This document shows, in pieces, positions 34,560 through 44,622 of a stretch of 64,000 bases of DNA (positions are counted from its first letter, which is position 1; each line of letters opens with the position of its first letter). The notes below the pieces were generated by a model that was not told where the DNA came from, did not search any database, and worked only from the letters and a program-made list of their open reading frames with translations. The DNA lies in contig NZ_CAJXTC010000008.1 of the NCBI RefSeq assembly GCF_913060805.1, positions 62,001 to 126,000 on the forward strand. Reading direction: 5' to 3'. The stretch is from an uncultured Draconibacterium sp. GTDB lineage: Bacteria; Bacteroidota; Bacteroidia; Bacteroidales; Prolixibacteraceae. A program made the translations under genes and the position numbers.

Positions 34560-36164
34560 ATGGCAGATTTTAAATATCAAAAACCATTTCCAATTTTAAA
34601 AGACGATACCGAATATCGTTGCATTACAAAAGATTATGTGTCGACCATTGAAGTTGATGGCCGCGAGATTTTAAAAGTAGATCCTAAAGGTTTGGAAGAA
34701 CTGGCAAAAGAAGCATTTTCTGATGTTTCGTTTTACCTGCGTTCTGCTCACCTCGAAAAGCTGGCCAAAATTCTTGAAGACCCGGAAGCAACGGATAATG
34801 ACCGTTTTGTAGCTCACACCATGTTGATGAACCAGGCTGTTTCGGCCGAGGGCGAATTGCCAACTTGCCAGGATACAGGTACAGCAATTGTTATTGGTAA
34901 AAAAGGTGAAGATGTGTACACCGGCGCCAACGACGCAGAAGCCTTATCGAAAGGTATTTTTAATACCTATGCTGAAAGGAATTTACGCTATTCGCAGGTG
35001 GTTCCGTTCACTATGACAAAGGAAAAGAACACCGGAACTAACCTTCCTGCACAAATCGATCTTTACGCCGAGCAAGGCAATAAATACGAATTCCTTTTTG
35101 TAACAAAAGGTGGAGGTTCAGGTAACAAAACCTTTCTTTATCAGCAAACCAAATCGTTGTTGACAGAAGAAAACCTCACCAAATTTGTACAGGAAAAAAT
35201 TATGGATCTGGGTACTTCTGCCTGTCCTCCATATCACCTGGCACTGGTAATTGGTGGTACTTCAGCCGAAGCAACTCTTGCTACCGTTAAAAAGGCGTCA
35301 GCCGGTTATTTAGATCATTTACCAACCGAAGGTAACGAAGGTGGTCAAGCTTTCCGTGATTTGGAGTGGGAAGAAAAAGTAACTAAAATTTGCCAGGAAA
35401 GTGGAGTAGGTGCACAGTTTGGCGGAAAATATTTTGTACACGATGTACGTGTGATCCGCTTGCCACGCCACGCAGCTTCGTGCCCTGTAGGTTTGGGTGT
35501 TAGCTGTAGTGCCGACCGTAACATAAAAGCAAAAATTACCAAAGACGGTATTTTTGTTGAGCAATTGGAGAAAAATCCTGCTCGTTTCTTGCCTGCGAAA
35601 GCTCCGGCAATGAGCCCTGCAATCGATATCGACCTGGACCAGGGAATAGACAAAGTATTGGCAGAATTGACAAAATACCCAACAAAAACACGTTTGAACC
35701 TGAGTGGTACTTTAATCGTAGCACGCGACATTGCACACGCGCAGATCAAACAAATGCTCGACGAAGGTAAACCAATGCCGGAATACTTTAAAAACCATCC
35801 GGTGTATTATGCAGGTCCTGCAAAAACTCCAAAAGGTATGGCTTCCGGTAGTTTCGGACCAACAACTGCAGGACGTATGGACCCTTATGTTGACGAATTC
35901 CAAAGCCAGGGCGGTTCCATGATCATGCTGGCAAAAGGAAACCGCTCGCAAGCAGTTACCGACGCCTGTAAAAAACATGGTGGTTTCTACCTTGGTTCAA
36001 TTGGTGGACCAGCTGCAATTCTGGCCAAAAACAGTATCAAATCTGTTGAGGTAGTCGATTTTGAAGACCTTGGAATGGAAGCGGTTCGTAAAATTAAAGT
36101 GGAGAATTTCCCGGCATTCATTATTGTTGATGATAAAGGAAACGACTTCTTTAAAGGATTATAA
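34560..36164 (+). CDS. class I fumarate hydratase (iron-sulfur)
   Basis: Interconverts fumarate and malate using a [4Fe-4S] cluster; oxygen-sensitive class, as in anaerobes. 534 residues, both domains fused in one chain. The three cluster cysteines are in [22 protein letters not shown] and [24 protein letters not shown] and the C-terminal [16 protein letters not shown] with [12 protein letters not shown] form the active site. With PEP carboxykinase it fits a fumarate/succinate branch, but they are 24 kb apart and not an operon. A terminator follows. Confidence 0.95.
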   Translation: MADFKYQKPFPILKDDTEYRCITKDYVSTIEVDGREILKVDPKGLEELAKEAFSDVSFYLRSAHLEKLAKILEDPEATDNDRFVAHTMLMNQAVSAEGELPTCQDTGTAIVIGKKGEDVYTGANDAEALSKGIFNTYAERNLRYSQVVPFTMTKEKNTGTNLPAQIDLYAEQGNKYEFLFVTKGGGSGNKTFLYQQTKSLLTEENLTKFVQEKIMDLGTSACPPYHLALVIGGTSAEATLATVKKASAGYLDHLPTEGNEGGQAFRDLEWEEKVTKICQESGVGAQFGGKYFVHDVRVIRLPRHAASCPVGLGVSCSADRNIKAKITKDGIFVEQLEKNPARFLPAKAPAMSPAIDIDLDQGIDKVLAELTKYPTKTRLNLSGTLIVARDIAHAQIKQMLDEGKPMPEYFKNHPVYYAGPAKTPKGMASGSFGPTTAGRMDPYVDEFQSQGGSMIMLAKGNRSQAVTDACKKHGGFYLGSIGGPAAILAKNSIKSVEVVDFEDLGMEAVRKIKVENFPAFIIVDDKGNDFFKGL

Positions 36165-36190
36165 GAAAAATTCGAGAATAACTATAAGAA

Positions 36191-36219
36191 AACCTTCGGA
36201 GTTATCCGGAGGTTTTTTT
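36191..36219 (+). terminator. rho-independent terminator of fumarase
   Basis: AACCTTCGGA (36191-36200) pairs with TCCGGAGGTT (36205-36214) around GTTA, followed by seven T. Confidence 0.88.
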
Positions 36220-36575
36220 GTGCCCCGGATTGGCGCTTTAAAAGAAAACGGAAAGTAGTCAGCATCCACTCTCCGTTATCACTTATAAATCTATGCGAAA
36301 GATTTTGTGATAAATATAATCTATTGTTTGAGTTATTTAAAAAATGCGGGTCTGTAAATAGGCTGTTGTTGAGCATGTTGTAAAAGAGTAAAAAGTACTG
36401 TTTATAAAGTTGTGAAAGAGTTGTGATGGACTTAAACTTTAGAGAATCAGTGTTGAACGCGCAAAATCCTCTTACTTTTTTCTTTGCAACGAAGTGGTCA
36501 TTACCAGTTTATTACAGATAAAATATATTTATTCTAAATTATGAACGTTCAACCATTTATTGTGAATAGAATGAT
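36220..36575. other. intergenic region after fumarase
   Basis: About 355 bp of AT-rich sequence with no gene, tRNA or clear repeat. Only the promoter of the following gene is recognisable, at its right end. Confidence 0.55.
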
Positions 36576-36606
36576 TTTGCTGAATGTCGCGAAAACTTTA
36601 GCTTTG
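36576..36606 (+). promoter_or_regulatory. promoter of the beta-hydroxyacid dehydrogenase gene
   Basis: TTTG (36576-36579), exactly 19 nt, TAGCTTTG (36599-36606): both elements match the Bacteroidota consensus with ideal spacing. The G is 20 nt before the ATG. This is the best promoter in the window. Confidence 0.7.
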
Positions 36607-36625
36607 GCATACTTAAAAAATAAAA

Positions 36626-37510
36626 ATGAAACAAGATATTACAATTGGTTGGATTGGCACCGGAGTGATGGGAGTTTCCATGCTGGGCCACTTAAATAAT
36701 GCGGGTTATTCGTGTACCACATACACACGAACAAAAAGTAAAGCAGAATCGTTGCTGGCAAACGGTGTAAAATGGGCTGATAGCCCGGCTGAGGTTGCTG
36801 CGGTTTCCGATGTAATTTTTACGATTGTTGGTTTTCCGAAAGATGTTCGCGAAGTATATTTTGGTGAAAATGGAATTCTGGCAAAAGCAAAGCCGGGTGC
36901 TGTTTTGGTTGATATGACAACTACAGAACCAAGTCTGGCCGTTGAAATTTATGAGGCTGCAAAAGCAAAAAACATTCAGTCGGTTGATGCACCTGTTTCC
37001 GGAGGTGATGTTGGTGCAAAAAATGGAACACTTTCAATAATGGCCGGTGGCGACAAAGAAGCTTTTGATAAGGTTATGCCGCTGTTCGAAATCATGGGGA
37101 AACAGATCGTTTACCAGGGCGAAGCCGGATCGGGGCAACATACAAAAATGTGTAACCAGATTACCATTGCCGGAACTATGATCGGTGTTTGCGAAGCGTT
37201 GTTGTATGGACATAAAGCCGGTCTCGATTTACCGACTATGCTTTCATCAATTAGTGGTGGAGCTGCCGGTTGCTGGACGCTTGATAATCTGGCGCCGCGC
37301 ATTGTAAATCGCAATTTCGATCCCGGGTTTTTTGTAGAGCATTTTATCAAAGACATGGGGATTGCCTTAAAAGAAGCGGAAGCAATGGGCTTGTCGTTAC
37401 CCGGTTTGGCGTTGGTAAAACAACTTTACCTGGCGGTTCAGGCGCAGGGCCACGGAAAACTGGGAACGCATGCATTAACACTGGCTTTGGAAAGAATATC
37501 AGGCTTGTAG
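36626..37510 (+). CDS. 3-hydroxyisobutyrate-dehydrogenase-like NAD(P)-dependent oxidoreductase
   Basis: Beta-hydroxyacid dehydrogenase: 3-hydroxyisobutyrate, tartronate semialdehyde, glyoxylate or succinic semialdehyde are known substrates of relatives; I cannot choose. 294 residues. GWIGTGVMG at 8-16 binds the nucleotide; [16 protein letters not shown] near 122-137 is the substrate motif; the catalytic Lys and partner Asn lie in HTKMCNQI near 172-179. It is 45 bp upstream of the GH106 gene on the same strand and probably cotranscribed with it, which hints at a role in handling a sugar-derived acid, but that is inference. Confidence 0.88.
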   Translation: MKQDITIGWIGTGVMGVSMLGHLNNAGYSCTTYTRTKSKAESLLANGVKWADSPAEVAAVSDVIFTIVGFPKDVREVYFGENGILAKAKPGAVLVDMTTTEPSLAVEIYEAAKAKNIQSVDAPVSGGDVGAKNGTLSIMAGGDKEAFDKVMPLFEIMGKQIVYQGEAGSGQHTKMCNQITIAGTMIGVCEALLYGHKAGLDLPTMLSSISGGAAGCWTLDNLAPRIVNRNFDPGFFVEHFIKDMGIALKEAEAMGLSLPGLALVKQLYLAVQAQGHGKLGTHALTLALERISGL

Positions 37511-37555
37511 TCGAAAATCTAACCGTTAAATCATCATTTTAAAAAATCATCAGCT

Positions 37556-40507
37556 ATGAATAGAATATTGTTATTGGTGCTTATTGTCGCTGTGTTTTGG
37601 CAATCGTGTACACAAAAAGATAAAACCGAAACGGCTGCAGAAGACCAGATCAGTTACAGCGAAATAAGGGCTAATTTCGAAAACCTGCCGCGCGAATATG
37701 GTGTGAATTGCTGGTGGTGGTGGTTGAATGGGAACGTGAATAAGGCGGCTATTACAAAAGATCTGGAGGCCATGAAATCCAAAAACTTTCAGGGAGCTAT
37801 GATCTTTGATGCCGGCGGTCATAACCAGCGCGGAAATAAAGATATCCCGAAAGGACCATTATATGGATCGGACGAGTGGAACGAACTTTTTGTGTTTGCG
37901 CTTGATGAGGCCAAACGTTTGGGATTAACCATGGGATTTAATATTCAGAGTGGCTGGAATCTTGGTGGCCCGCGTGTAACACCTGAATATGCTGCTAAAC
38001 AATTGACCTTTTCCGAAACTAAAGTTGAAGGAGGAAAGACCGTTTCGATGAAATTGGAGCAACCTTTCACCAGAGACGATTTTTATAAAGACATTACAAT
38101 CCTTGCTTTTCCGCTAAAGGAAACAGGGAAAACAGATGTGGTGATCACAGATCTTGATTACAAACTGGGATTTCATGAGTTGGGTGGATCTGCTCCGGAT
38201 TGCAGATTCCTGCTTTTTAATGATCCAGAGAAGGAAAAGGTAGACGGCGAGGAAAACTATACTATCAATAAAGATGAGATCGTTCAGCTTGATGCATTTG
38301 TGTCGGAGGATGGAACACTGAATTGGGAAGCGCCAGCAGGAAACTGGAACATAATGCGGGTTGGGTACACTTGTACCGAGGCTGAAGTTTCAACATCGAG
38401 TGGCGACTGGCAGGGCCTTGTGTTAGATTACATGAGCGAAGAGGCGTTTGATTTTTATTGGAACGATGTGGTTGAGCCAATTTTTGAAGCTGCCGGCGAT
38501 CACGTTGGAACGACCTTAAAATACATGGAAACCGACAGTTGGGAGTGTGGTGGCATGAACTGGACCGATAAATTTGCGCAGGAATTTACCGATTACCGCG
38601 GTTACGATGTAACAAATTATTTGCCGGTTGTTGCCGGTTATATAGTTGATGATGTAAACACCTCAAATGCTTTTTTGGCCGATTTCAGAAAAACACTGGC
38701 CGACCTGGTTGCCGAGAAGCATTACAAACGTTTTCAGGAATACGCACACCAATATAATATGGGTGTTCAGCCCGAATCTGCAGGGCCGCATGCCGGACCA
38801 ATGGATGGTATAAAAAACTACGGTTACAACGATATTGTAATGAGTGAGTTTTGGGCACCATCGCCACACCGGCCGCGCGACGAAAACCGTTTCTTCCTGA
38901 AACAGGCTTCTTCGGCTGCGCACATTTACGGCATTAAAATAGTTGGTGCGGAGAGTTTTACTACCATCGGCCCGCACTGGAACGATGAACTTTGGCACGA
39001 CCAGAAATCGTCATTTGATCATGAAATTTGTGCAGGTTTGAACCGTATGTATTTTCATACTTTCACTTGCTCGCCACTCGAAATGGGATTGCCGGGGCAG
39101 GAATATTTTGCCGGTACTCACGTAAATCCGCAGGTGACCTGGTGGAATCAGTCGGGGCCGTTTATCGATTATATGCAACGTGTGCAGGCTGTTGTGCAGG
39201 AGGGCAAATTTGTTGCCGATGTGCTGTATTATTATGGCGATCATGTGCCCAATGTATTTCCGTATAAACATTCCGATCCTGCCGGAGTTATGCCGGGGTA
39301 CGATTACGATGTAACCGATGAAACGATATTCCTACAGTTAAAAGTGAATGACGGAAAAGTTGTTGTTCCAGGAGGAATTGAATACAACGTTTTGGTTTTG
39401 CCCGATCATAAAGTTTTATCGTTGGCAGTACTCGAGAAACTGGAGGAGTTGGTAAATCAGGGAGCAACGGTTATCGGAAGCAAACCTGAAGGCTCAATAA
39501 GTTTGGTTCGAGGCGAAGCGGCTAACGAAGAGTTTCAAACGCTGGCAGATAAAATGTGGGGAAGCGATACTTCGGCCGAAGGCACAAAAAGTTATGGTGC
39601 CGGAAAGGTTGTTTGGGGAGTTACTGCCCGCGAGTACTTGTCGTCGCAAGATGTTGCACCTGATTTTGCCGTTAAAGGCAACACCAGCACTACCGATTTC
39701 GATTACATTCATTATACCATTGGAAAAACACAGGTGTATTTCGTGTCGAATCAAACCGCGGAGAAACAAAAAATAACAGCAGCATTCCGTGTGAGCGGAT
39801 TACATCCGGAACTTTGGGATGCCAACACCGGCGAAATTCGTGATGCATTGGCGTTTAAACAGACCGATGGTAAAACGGAAGTGCCTTTAACTTTGGAGCC
39901 TTATGGTTCGGTTATGGTTGTTTTTAACGCGCCAATTCCTGCCGATCGTCAGGGGGTGGAAACGCGGAATTATCCTGAATATAAAACGCTTGCGACCATT
40001 GATGGTGAATGGGAACTGTTTTTTGATCCGGAGTGGGGTGGTCCCGGAAAAGTGGTTTTCCCGGAACTGGCTGACTGGTCAAAATCTGATGATCAGGGAA
40101 TAAAATATTATTCAGGGAAAGTGGACTACACAAAAACATTTAATCTGGATTTTGCACCGGGAAAAGGGGCTGATTATTTCCTTCAGTTGGAAACGGTAAA
40201 AGATGTTGGTATTGCAGAGGTTACTGTTAATGGAAAATATAAGGGAATTATCTGGACTAAACCTTTCCGGGTAAATATCAGCGATGTGTTGCAAGAAGGC
40301 GAAAATACGTTGGAGATTACAGTGGTGAACTCGTGGTTTAACCGTGTAGCGGGTGATGAAATTCTTGAGGATCAGAAAAAGTACACATCAACCAACATTG
40401 TAATTTCAAACGACTTTTTGGGAAGAAAACGACCGGAGATCAACCTTGAACCTTCCGGTTTATTAGGGCCGGTAACCATTCGTGAAAGTGTTTGGGAAAA
40501 TAACTAG
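37556..40507 (+). CDS. GH106-like glycoside hydrolase lipoprotein (probable alpha-L-rhamnosidase)
   Basis: 983 residues; expected to remove terminal rhamnose from pectic or other glycans. The N-terminus is a lipoprotein signal with Cys18 (FWQSCTQ), so it is anchored to the envelope. The tryptophan-rich WWWWLNGNV near 53-61 and the KDLEAMK segment after it open the GH106 fold; the long barrel carries YMETDSWECGG and MSEFWAPSPHRPRDE-type acidic motifs that may include the catalytic glutamates. A C-terminal jelly roll ends with VTVNGKYKGIIW and VVNSWFNR. It sits 45 bp after a hydroxyacid dehydrogenase gene and has no SusCD neighbour. Confidence 0.85.
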   Translation: MNRILLLVLIVAVFWQSCTQKDKTETAAEDQISYSEIRANFENLPREYGVNCWWWWLNGNVNKAAITKDLEAMKSKNFQGAMIFDAGGHNQRGNKDIPKGPLYGSDEWNELFVFALDEAKRLGLTMGFNIQSGWNLGGPRVTPEYAAKQLTFSETKVEGGKTVSMKLEQPFTRDDFYKDITILAFPLKETGKTDVVITDLDYKLGFHELGGSAPDCRFLLFNDPEKEKVDGEENYTINKDEIVQLDAFVSEDGTLNWEAPAGNWNIMRVGYTCTEAEVSTSSGDWQGLVLDYMSEEAFDFYWNDVVEPIFEAAGDHVGTTLKYMETDSWECGGMNWTDKFAQEFTDYRGYDVTNYLPVVAGYIVDDVNTSNAFLADFRKTLADLVAEKHYKRFQEYAHQYNMGVQPESAGPHAGPMDGIKNYGYNDIVMSEFWAPSPHRPRDENRFFLKQASSAAHIYGIKIVGAESFTTIGPHWNDELWHDQKSSFDHEICAGLNRMYFHTFTCSPLEMGLPGQEYFAGTHVNPQVTWWNQSGPFIDYMQRVQAVVQEGKFVADVLYYYGDHVPNVFPYKHSDPAGVMPGYDYDVTDETIFLQLKVNDGKVVVPGGIEYNVLVLPDHKVLSLAVLEKLEELVNQGATVIGSKPEGSISLVRGEAANEEFQTLADKMWGSDTSAEGTKSYGAGKVVWGVTAREYLSSQDVAPDFAVKGNTSTTDFDYIHYTIGKTQVYFVSNQTAEKQKITAAFRVSGLHPELWDANTGEIRDALAFKQTDGKTEVPLTLEPYGSVMVVFNAPIPADRQGVETRNYPEYKTLATIDGEWELFFDPEWGGPGKVVFPELADWSKSDDQGIKYYSGKVDYTKTFNLDFAPGKGADYFLQLETVKDVGIAEVTVNGKYKGIIWTKPFRVNISDVLQEGENTLEITVVNSWFNRVAGDEILEDQKKYTSTNIVISNDFLGRKRPEINLEPSGLLGPVTIRESVWENN

Positions 40508-40782
40508 TTAAGCTTCCTTCTTAGCAGGTCTTCAGAGGGGATTTGCATGATTTCATATAGCTTGTTTTTTGATTAGAGGTGAATCGGTCGACTTTTTAGT
40601 TGTCGCCAATTCAGGTATTTTCATAAAACGAAGCGAAATTTTACCCCATTGAAACCAATATTCATCGCAACAAATTGTTTTTGCCAGCGATTTCTGCTAA
40701 TATTATGTTCTGACAATCAACCACGGAATACAGGTCGTTGCCTGAATTTCACTTTTTTGCGAAAAACCAAAATTAAAACCAT

Positions 40783-42144
40783 ATGAAGAAACTAGTCATT
40801 TTAACTTTTGCGTTGGCAATCAGTTCTGCTTTGTTGGCGCAGGATTGGCCACAATTTATGGGGCCAAATCGAAACAGTATTACACAACAGGATAATTTGT
40901 TAAAAACCTGGCCGGAAAGCGGTCCTGAAGTACTTTGGAAAGTAAACGTGGGCATCGGTTATGGCGGCCCTGTTATTAAAGACGGCAAAGTTTATTTGCT
41001 CGACCGCGACGACAAAACAGGTGATATCATGCGTTGTTTTGACCTGAATACAGGCGATGAACTATGGACGTTTGAGTATGAGTCAGCCGGAGAAGTGATG
41101 TTCCCCGGATCGCGCAGTGTGCCGATCGTTGATGATAAACATGTATATTCTTGCGGACCATACGGACATACATATTGTATTGATTTGGAAACCCATCAGC
41201 CGGTTTGGAAAGCCAATGTGTGGACTGATTTCGGCGGTGCATTACCGGAAGGCGGTGGCCCCGGATTTGGCGGAGGTGCCGGAAGTTTCCCAACATGGGC
41301 AATTTCGCAGTGCCCGTTAATTTATGGCGATTTGCTGATTCTTGCATCACAGGCTCCTGAAGCCGGAGTTGTGGCTTACGATAAAAATTCAGGTGAATTG
41401 AAGTGGAAAACACCATCACTCGGATTAACAGGTTATGTAAGCCCGATAATTGTAAAAATAGATGGAAACGATCATTTGGTGATGATAACTGCCTCGGGTG
41501 GCGGCCGCGGAGGACAGCCGGTAGAGCCGGGTAGTGTTGTTGGTATGGATCCGTTAACCGGTGAAGTTATTTGGGAATTTAACGATTGGGTGTGCCGTAT
41601 TCCTGTGCCAAGTGCTGTTGATGCGGGCGATAATAAACTGTTGATTGCAGGTGGTTACGAACTTGGCGCGTTGATGATTCAAGTGGAGAAACAAGCCGAT
41701 GGTACTTATGGTACTAAAGAACTTTTCCGCACCGAAGAATTTGGTGATCAAACCAAAACTCCATTGTTCTACGATGGATATTTTTATGCAGAGTTTGGTA
41801 CAAACAGTACACGCGACGGCTTAACTTGTATGAATATGGATGGCGAAATTATGTGGAAAACAAAACGCGATCCTGATTTTAACAAAGGAAGTATGATCGT
41901 TGCAAACGATATGATTCTTGCTACGGATGGAACAAATACCTTGTACTTGATTGAACCAAGTCCGGAAGCATTTAAACCGGTTGCAAGTGCCGAAATATTG
42001 GGAAGCAATCCTGATGCCGACGAGAATTCAATGTCAACACGGTTTGGCGGGGCGACACAAAACTGGGCACCTATCGCAATGGCCGATGGTAAATTGCTGA
42101 TACGTGACCAGAATCAGATGCTTTGTGTTAAAGTAGCTGAATAA
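40783..42144 (+). CDS. PQQ-like beta-propeller repeat protein (BamB-like)
   Basis: 453 residues with a signal peptide 1-19 (ending LLAQD). The sequence repeats blade motifs such as GPVIKDGKVYLLDRDD, GDELWTFEY, GELKWKTPS and GEVIWEFNDW, the pattern of a seven- or eight-bladed propeller of the PQQ-enzyme/BamB superfamily. A Gly/Pro-rich loop (residues about 155-172) interrupts the blades. There is no sign of the quinoprotein catalytic residues, so it is more likely a binding or scaffold protein in the periplasm than a dehydrogenase. A long-loop hairpin terminator follows. Confidence 0.82.
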   Translation: MKKLVILTFALAISSALLAQDWPQFMGPNRNSITQQDNLLKTWPESGPEVLWKVNVGIGYGGPVIKDGKVYLLDRDDKTGDIMRCFDLNTGDELWTFEYESAGEVMFPGSRSVPIVDDKHVYSCGPYGHTYCIDLETHQPVWKANVWTDFGGALPEGGGPGFGGGAGSFPTWAISQCPLIYGDLLILASQAPEAGVVAYDKNSGELKWKTPSLGLTGYVSPIIVKIDGNDHLVMITASGGGRGGQPVEPGSVVGMDPLTGEVIWEFNDWVCRIPVPSAVDAGDNKLLIAGGYELGALMIQVEKQADGTYGTKELFRTEEFGDQTKTPLFYDGYFYAEFGTNSTRDGLTCMNMDGEIMWKTKRDPDFNKGSMIVANDMILATDGTNTLYLIEPSPEAFKPVASAEILGSNPDADENSMSTRFGGATQNWAPIAMADGKLLIRDQNQMLCVKVAE

Positions 42145-42174
42145 TACCGGTTCGTTAAACGGATCATTTTACAG

Positions 42175-42238
42175 AAATCCGGGATGAGACATAAATCGCA
42201 GTCAGTCAGTGGTGTGGATTATTTTATCCCGGATTTTT
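42175..42238 (+). terminator. probable terminator after the propeller gene
   Basis: AAATCCGGGAT (42175-42185) pairs perfectly with ATCCCGGATTT (42226-42236) around a 40-nt loop and is followed by a T-rich run. The loop is long for a terminator. Confidence 0.6.
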
Positions 42239-42323
42239 GTTTTCTGAATATACCATTATAAATACCTGTAATAATGGTAGGTATACCTGTGCCGGTGGTA
42301 GCAAAGTAATGTTTGTTTCGTTC

Positions 42324-42331
42324 TAGATTTG
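42324..42331 (+). promoter_or_regulatory. putative -7 box of the first DUF5916 gene
   Basis: TAGATTTG, exact consensus, G 29 nt before the ATG at 42360. Confidence 0.5.
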
Positions 42332-42359
42332 CCAACATAAATACCAATAACTTAAAATC

Positions 42360-44603
42360 ATGACTTCATTATTGACTTTTTTGTGTGCTCCCCGACTAAA
42401 AAATTTTATGCCTTTTGTTTTTACTATTTTATTGCTTGGCACTGCTCTTTTTGCACAGGCACAAAATACCGACAGAAGTATCCGGGTGAAATACATTTCG
42501 TCGCCAATTACGCTTGATGGTGTTTTGGATGAAGCCGAATGGCAGCTGGCCGACAAAGGAGGTGATTTCTGGCAATTCTTTCCGTCGGATAAAGAGAAGG
42601 CGATGAATAATACCGAATTTCAATTGCTGTACGACGACCATACATTGTACATCGGAATCCGGGCCGATGCTCAATCCGATAATTATATTGTATCCTCGTT
42701 ACGCCGCGATTTTGGCGGAACAAGTAACGACAATGTTACGCTGATGTTCGATACCTTTAAAGATGGTACTACCGCTTTTCTTTTTGGAATGACTCCTTAT
42801 GGCGTGCAGCGCGAAGCGTTTATCTCGGGTGGCGGTTCCGGCAGAAATGGTTTTAATACCAGCTGGGATCAGAAATGGCAATTGGAAAGTACTATGCACG
42901 ACGATTATTACGTCCTGGAGGCAGCAATTCCGCTTAGCTCAATAAAATTTCACGAAGGCGATAAAACATGGCGTGTACAGTGTTACCGCTGGGATATGCA
43001 AACCAACGAGCAAAGTGCCTGGGCAGCCGTTCCACAAAACCAAATGTTGTCGAGCCTGGCATTTATGGGCAACATGGAGTTTGAAAAACCATTAGGAAAA
43101 TCGCGTACGCCATTTGCCATTATTCCTTATGTGAATACGCTGGCATCGAAAGACTTTACAAGCGATAAAACAAAAAGCGATTTTACGTTTGGAGGTGATG
43201 CTAAACTGGCCATTGGTAACAGTATGAACCTGGATATTACGGTTAATCCCGATTTCTCGAATGTTGAAGTGGACGATATTTTTACCAACCTTACCCGCTT
43301 CGAAGTTTTCTTGCCTGAAAAGCGCCAGTTTTTTATCGACAATAACGACTTGTTCGGAAGTTACGGCGATGCTTATGGTTCGGCAAATCCATTCTTTTCG
43401 CGGCGCATTGGATTGGCACGCGACGCCAATGGAAATATGATTGAAAACCGCATTATAGGCGGTGTGCGTTTAAGCGGAAAACTAAACGACAGGTGGCGAC
43501 TTGGTTTCCTGAATATGCAAACTGATGAAGATCCGGGTAACGAAATTGCATCGAATAACAACATGATGTTTACCATGCAGCGTAAGATGTTCTCACGCTC
43601 GAGTTTAGGAATATTTGCAGTTAACCGTCAGACTTTTGGCGACTACGATTTTCAGGACCCAAACGAAGAATACAACCGGGTGCTTGGTATCGACTATAAC
43701 CTGGCGTCGGCCGATAACGACTGGACGGGTAAGTTTTACCTGCATAAGTCGTTAAATCCGGATGATACAGAAGGGAACTACTCGTGGCAGACTACCGTAA
43801 CTTATCAACCACGAAAATTTCGCTATGTTTTTGATTTGCAGTATGTGGATGATGAATTTCAGGCCGATCTGGGATTTGTGCAACGCAGAGGTGTTTTTAA
43901 AAATGGTAACGGATTTCGTGTTAATTTCTATCCCGAAAACAGCAAAATAAGTTTTCACGACGTAGGGATTATGACCGTGACTTACTGGCGCCCCAATATG
44001 GACTGGAAAAAAACCGACCATACTTACAGTTTGTATTACGATATTAATTTTAAAGACCAGTCGACCATTGGTTTAGACTTCAGGAACAATTATACTTACC
44101 TTACATTTCCTTTCGATCCAACACGATCGGGCGCTGAGCCATTACCCGAAAATCAGGGCTACACTTACAATACTTTTAGTGTTGAATACGCATCGAACCC
44201 GGCAAAGGTATTTTCATTAACTGCCGAAACATCGGGTGGTGAATTTTATAACGGAAATAGCTTTTCAGCATCTACCGTTTTAACATATCGTATTCAACCC
44301 TGGGCATCGTTAAGCTTGAATACACGTTATGATGCTTTGCGTTTGCCCGATCCGCACGGAGATGCCGATTTTTGGCTGGTAACGCCCAAAGTGGATGTTA
44401 CCTTTAGCAAATCGGTATTCTGGTCGACACTGGTTCAATACAGCAACCAGCGCGATAACCTGGGAATCAACTCGCGTTTACAATGGCGTTTTGCTCCGCT
44501 GTCGGACTTGTACCTCGTGTATAACGACAACTATTTTACCAAAGATTTTGGGCCAAAATTCAGGTCGATTAACTTAAAAGTATCTTATTGGTTGAATTTG
44601 TAA
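42360..44603 (+). CDS. DUF5916 outer-membrane protein with CBM9-like domain (copy 1)
   Basis: 747 residues. A signal region (1-35, ending FAQAQ) precedes a carbohydrate-binding-module-9-like domain (about 38-210: SSPITLDGVLDEAEWQLA, LYDDHTLYIGIRADA, LMFDTFKDGTTAFLFGM). The rest is the DUF5916 region, alternating strands that look like an outer-membrane barrel, with FLPEKRQFFIDNNDLFG in the middle and a final LKVSYWLNL. Its substrate is unknown; the fold suggests binding of a glycan or similar at the cell surface. It ends 19 bp from the stop of a convergent paralogue. A later in-frame ATG at 42408 is a possible start. Confidence 0.82.
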   Translation: MTSLLTFLCAPRLKNFMPFVFTILLLGTALFAQAQNTDRSIRVKYISSPITLDGVLDEAEWQLADKGGDFWQFFPSDKEKAMNNTEFQLLYDDHTLYIGIRADAQSDNYIVSSLRRDFGGTSNDNVTLMFDTFKDGTTAFLFGMTPYGVQREAFISGGGSGRNGFNTSWDQKWQLESTMHDDYYVLEAAIPLSSIKFHEGDKTWRVQCYRWDMQTNEQSAWAAVPQNQMLSSLAFMGNMEFEKPLGKSRTPFAIIPYVNTLASKDFTSDKTKSDFTFGGDAKLAIGNSMNLDITVNPDFSNVEVDDIFTNLTRFEVFLPEKRQFFIDNNDLFGSYGDAYGSANPFFSRRIGLARDANGNMIENRIIGGVRLSGKLNDRWRLGFLNMQTDEDPGNEIASNNNMMFTMQRKMFSRSSLGIFAVNRQTFGDYDFQDPNEEYNRVLGIDYNLASADNDWTGKFYLHKSLNPDDTEGNYSWQTTVTYQPRKFRYVFDLQYVDDEFQADLGFVQRRGVFKNGNGFRVNFYPENSKISFHDVGIMTVTYWRPNMDWKKTDHTYSLYYDINFKDQSTIGLDFRNNYTYLTFPFDPTRSGAEPLPENQGYTYNTFSVEYASNPAKVFSLTAETSGGEFYNGNSFSASTVLTYRIQPWASLSLNTRYDALRLPDPHGDADFWLVTPKVDVTFSKSVFWSTLVQYSNQRDNLGINSRLQWRFAPLSDLYLVYNDNYFTKDFGPKFRSINLKVSYWLNL

Positions 44604-44622
44604 TCTTAAGATAATTATGGTT

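Noticed and set aside
40783-42144. PQQ-dependent dehydrogenase
   Set aside because: The propeller lacks the cofactor-site disulfide and catalytic Asp pattern, so I call it only PQQ-like.
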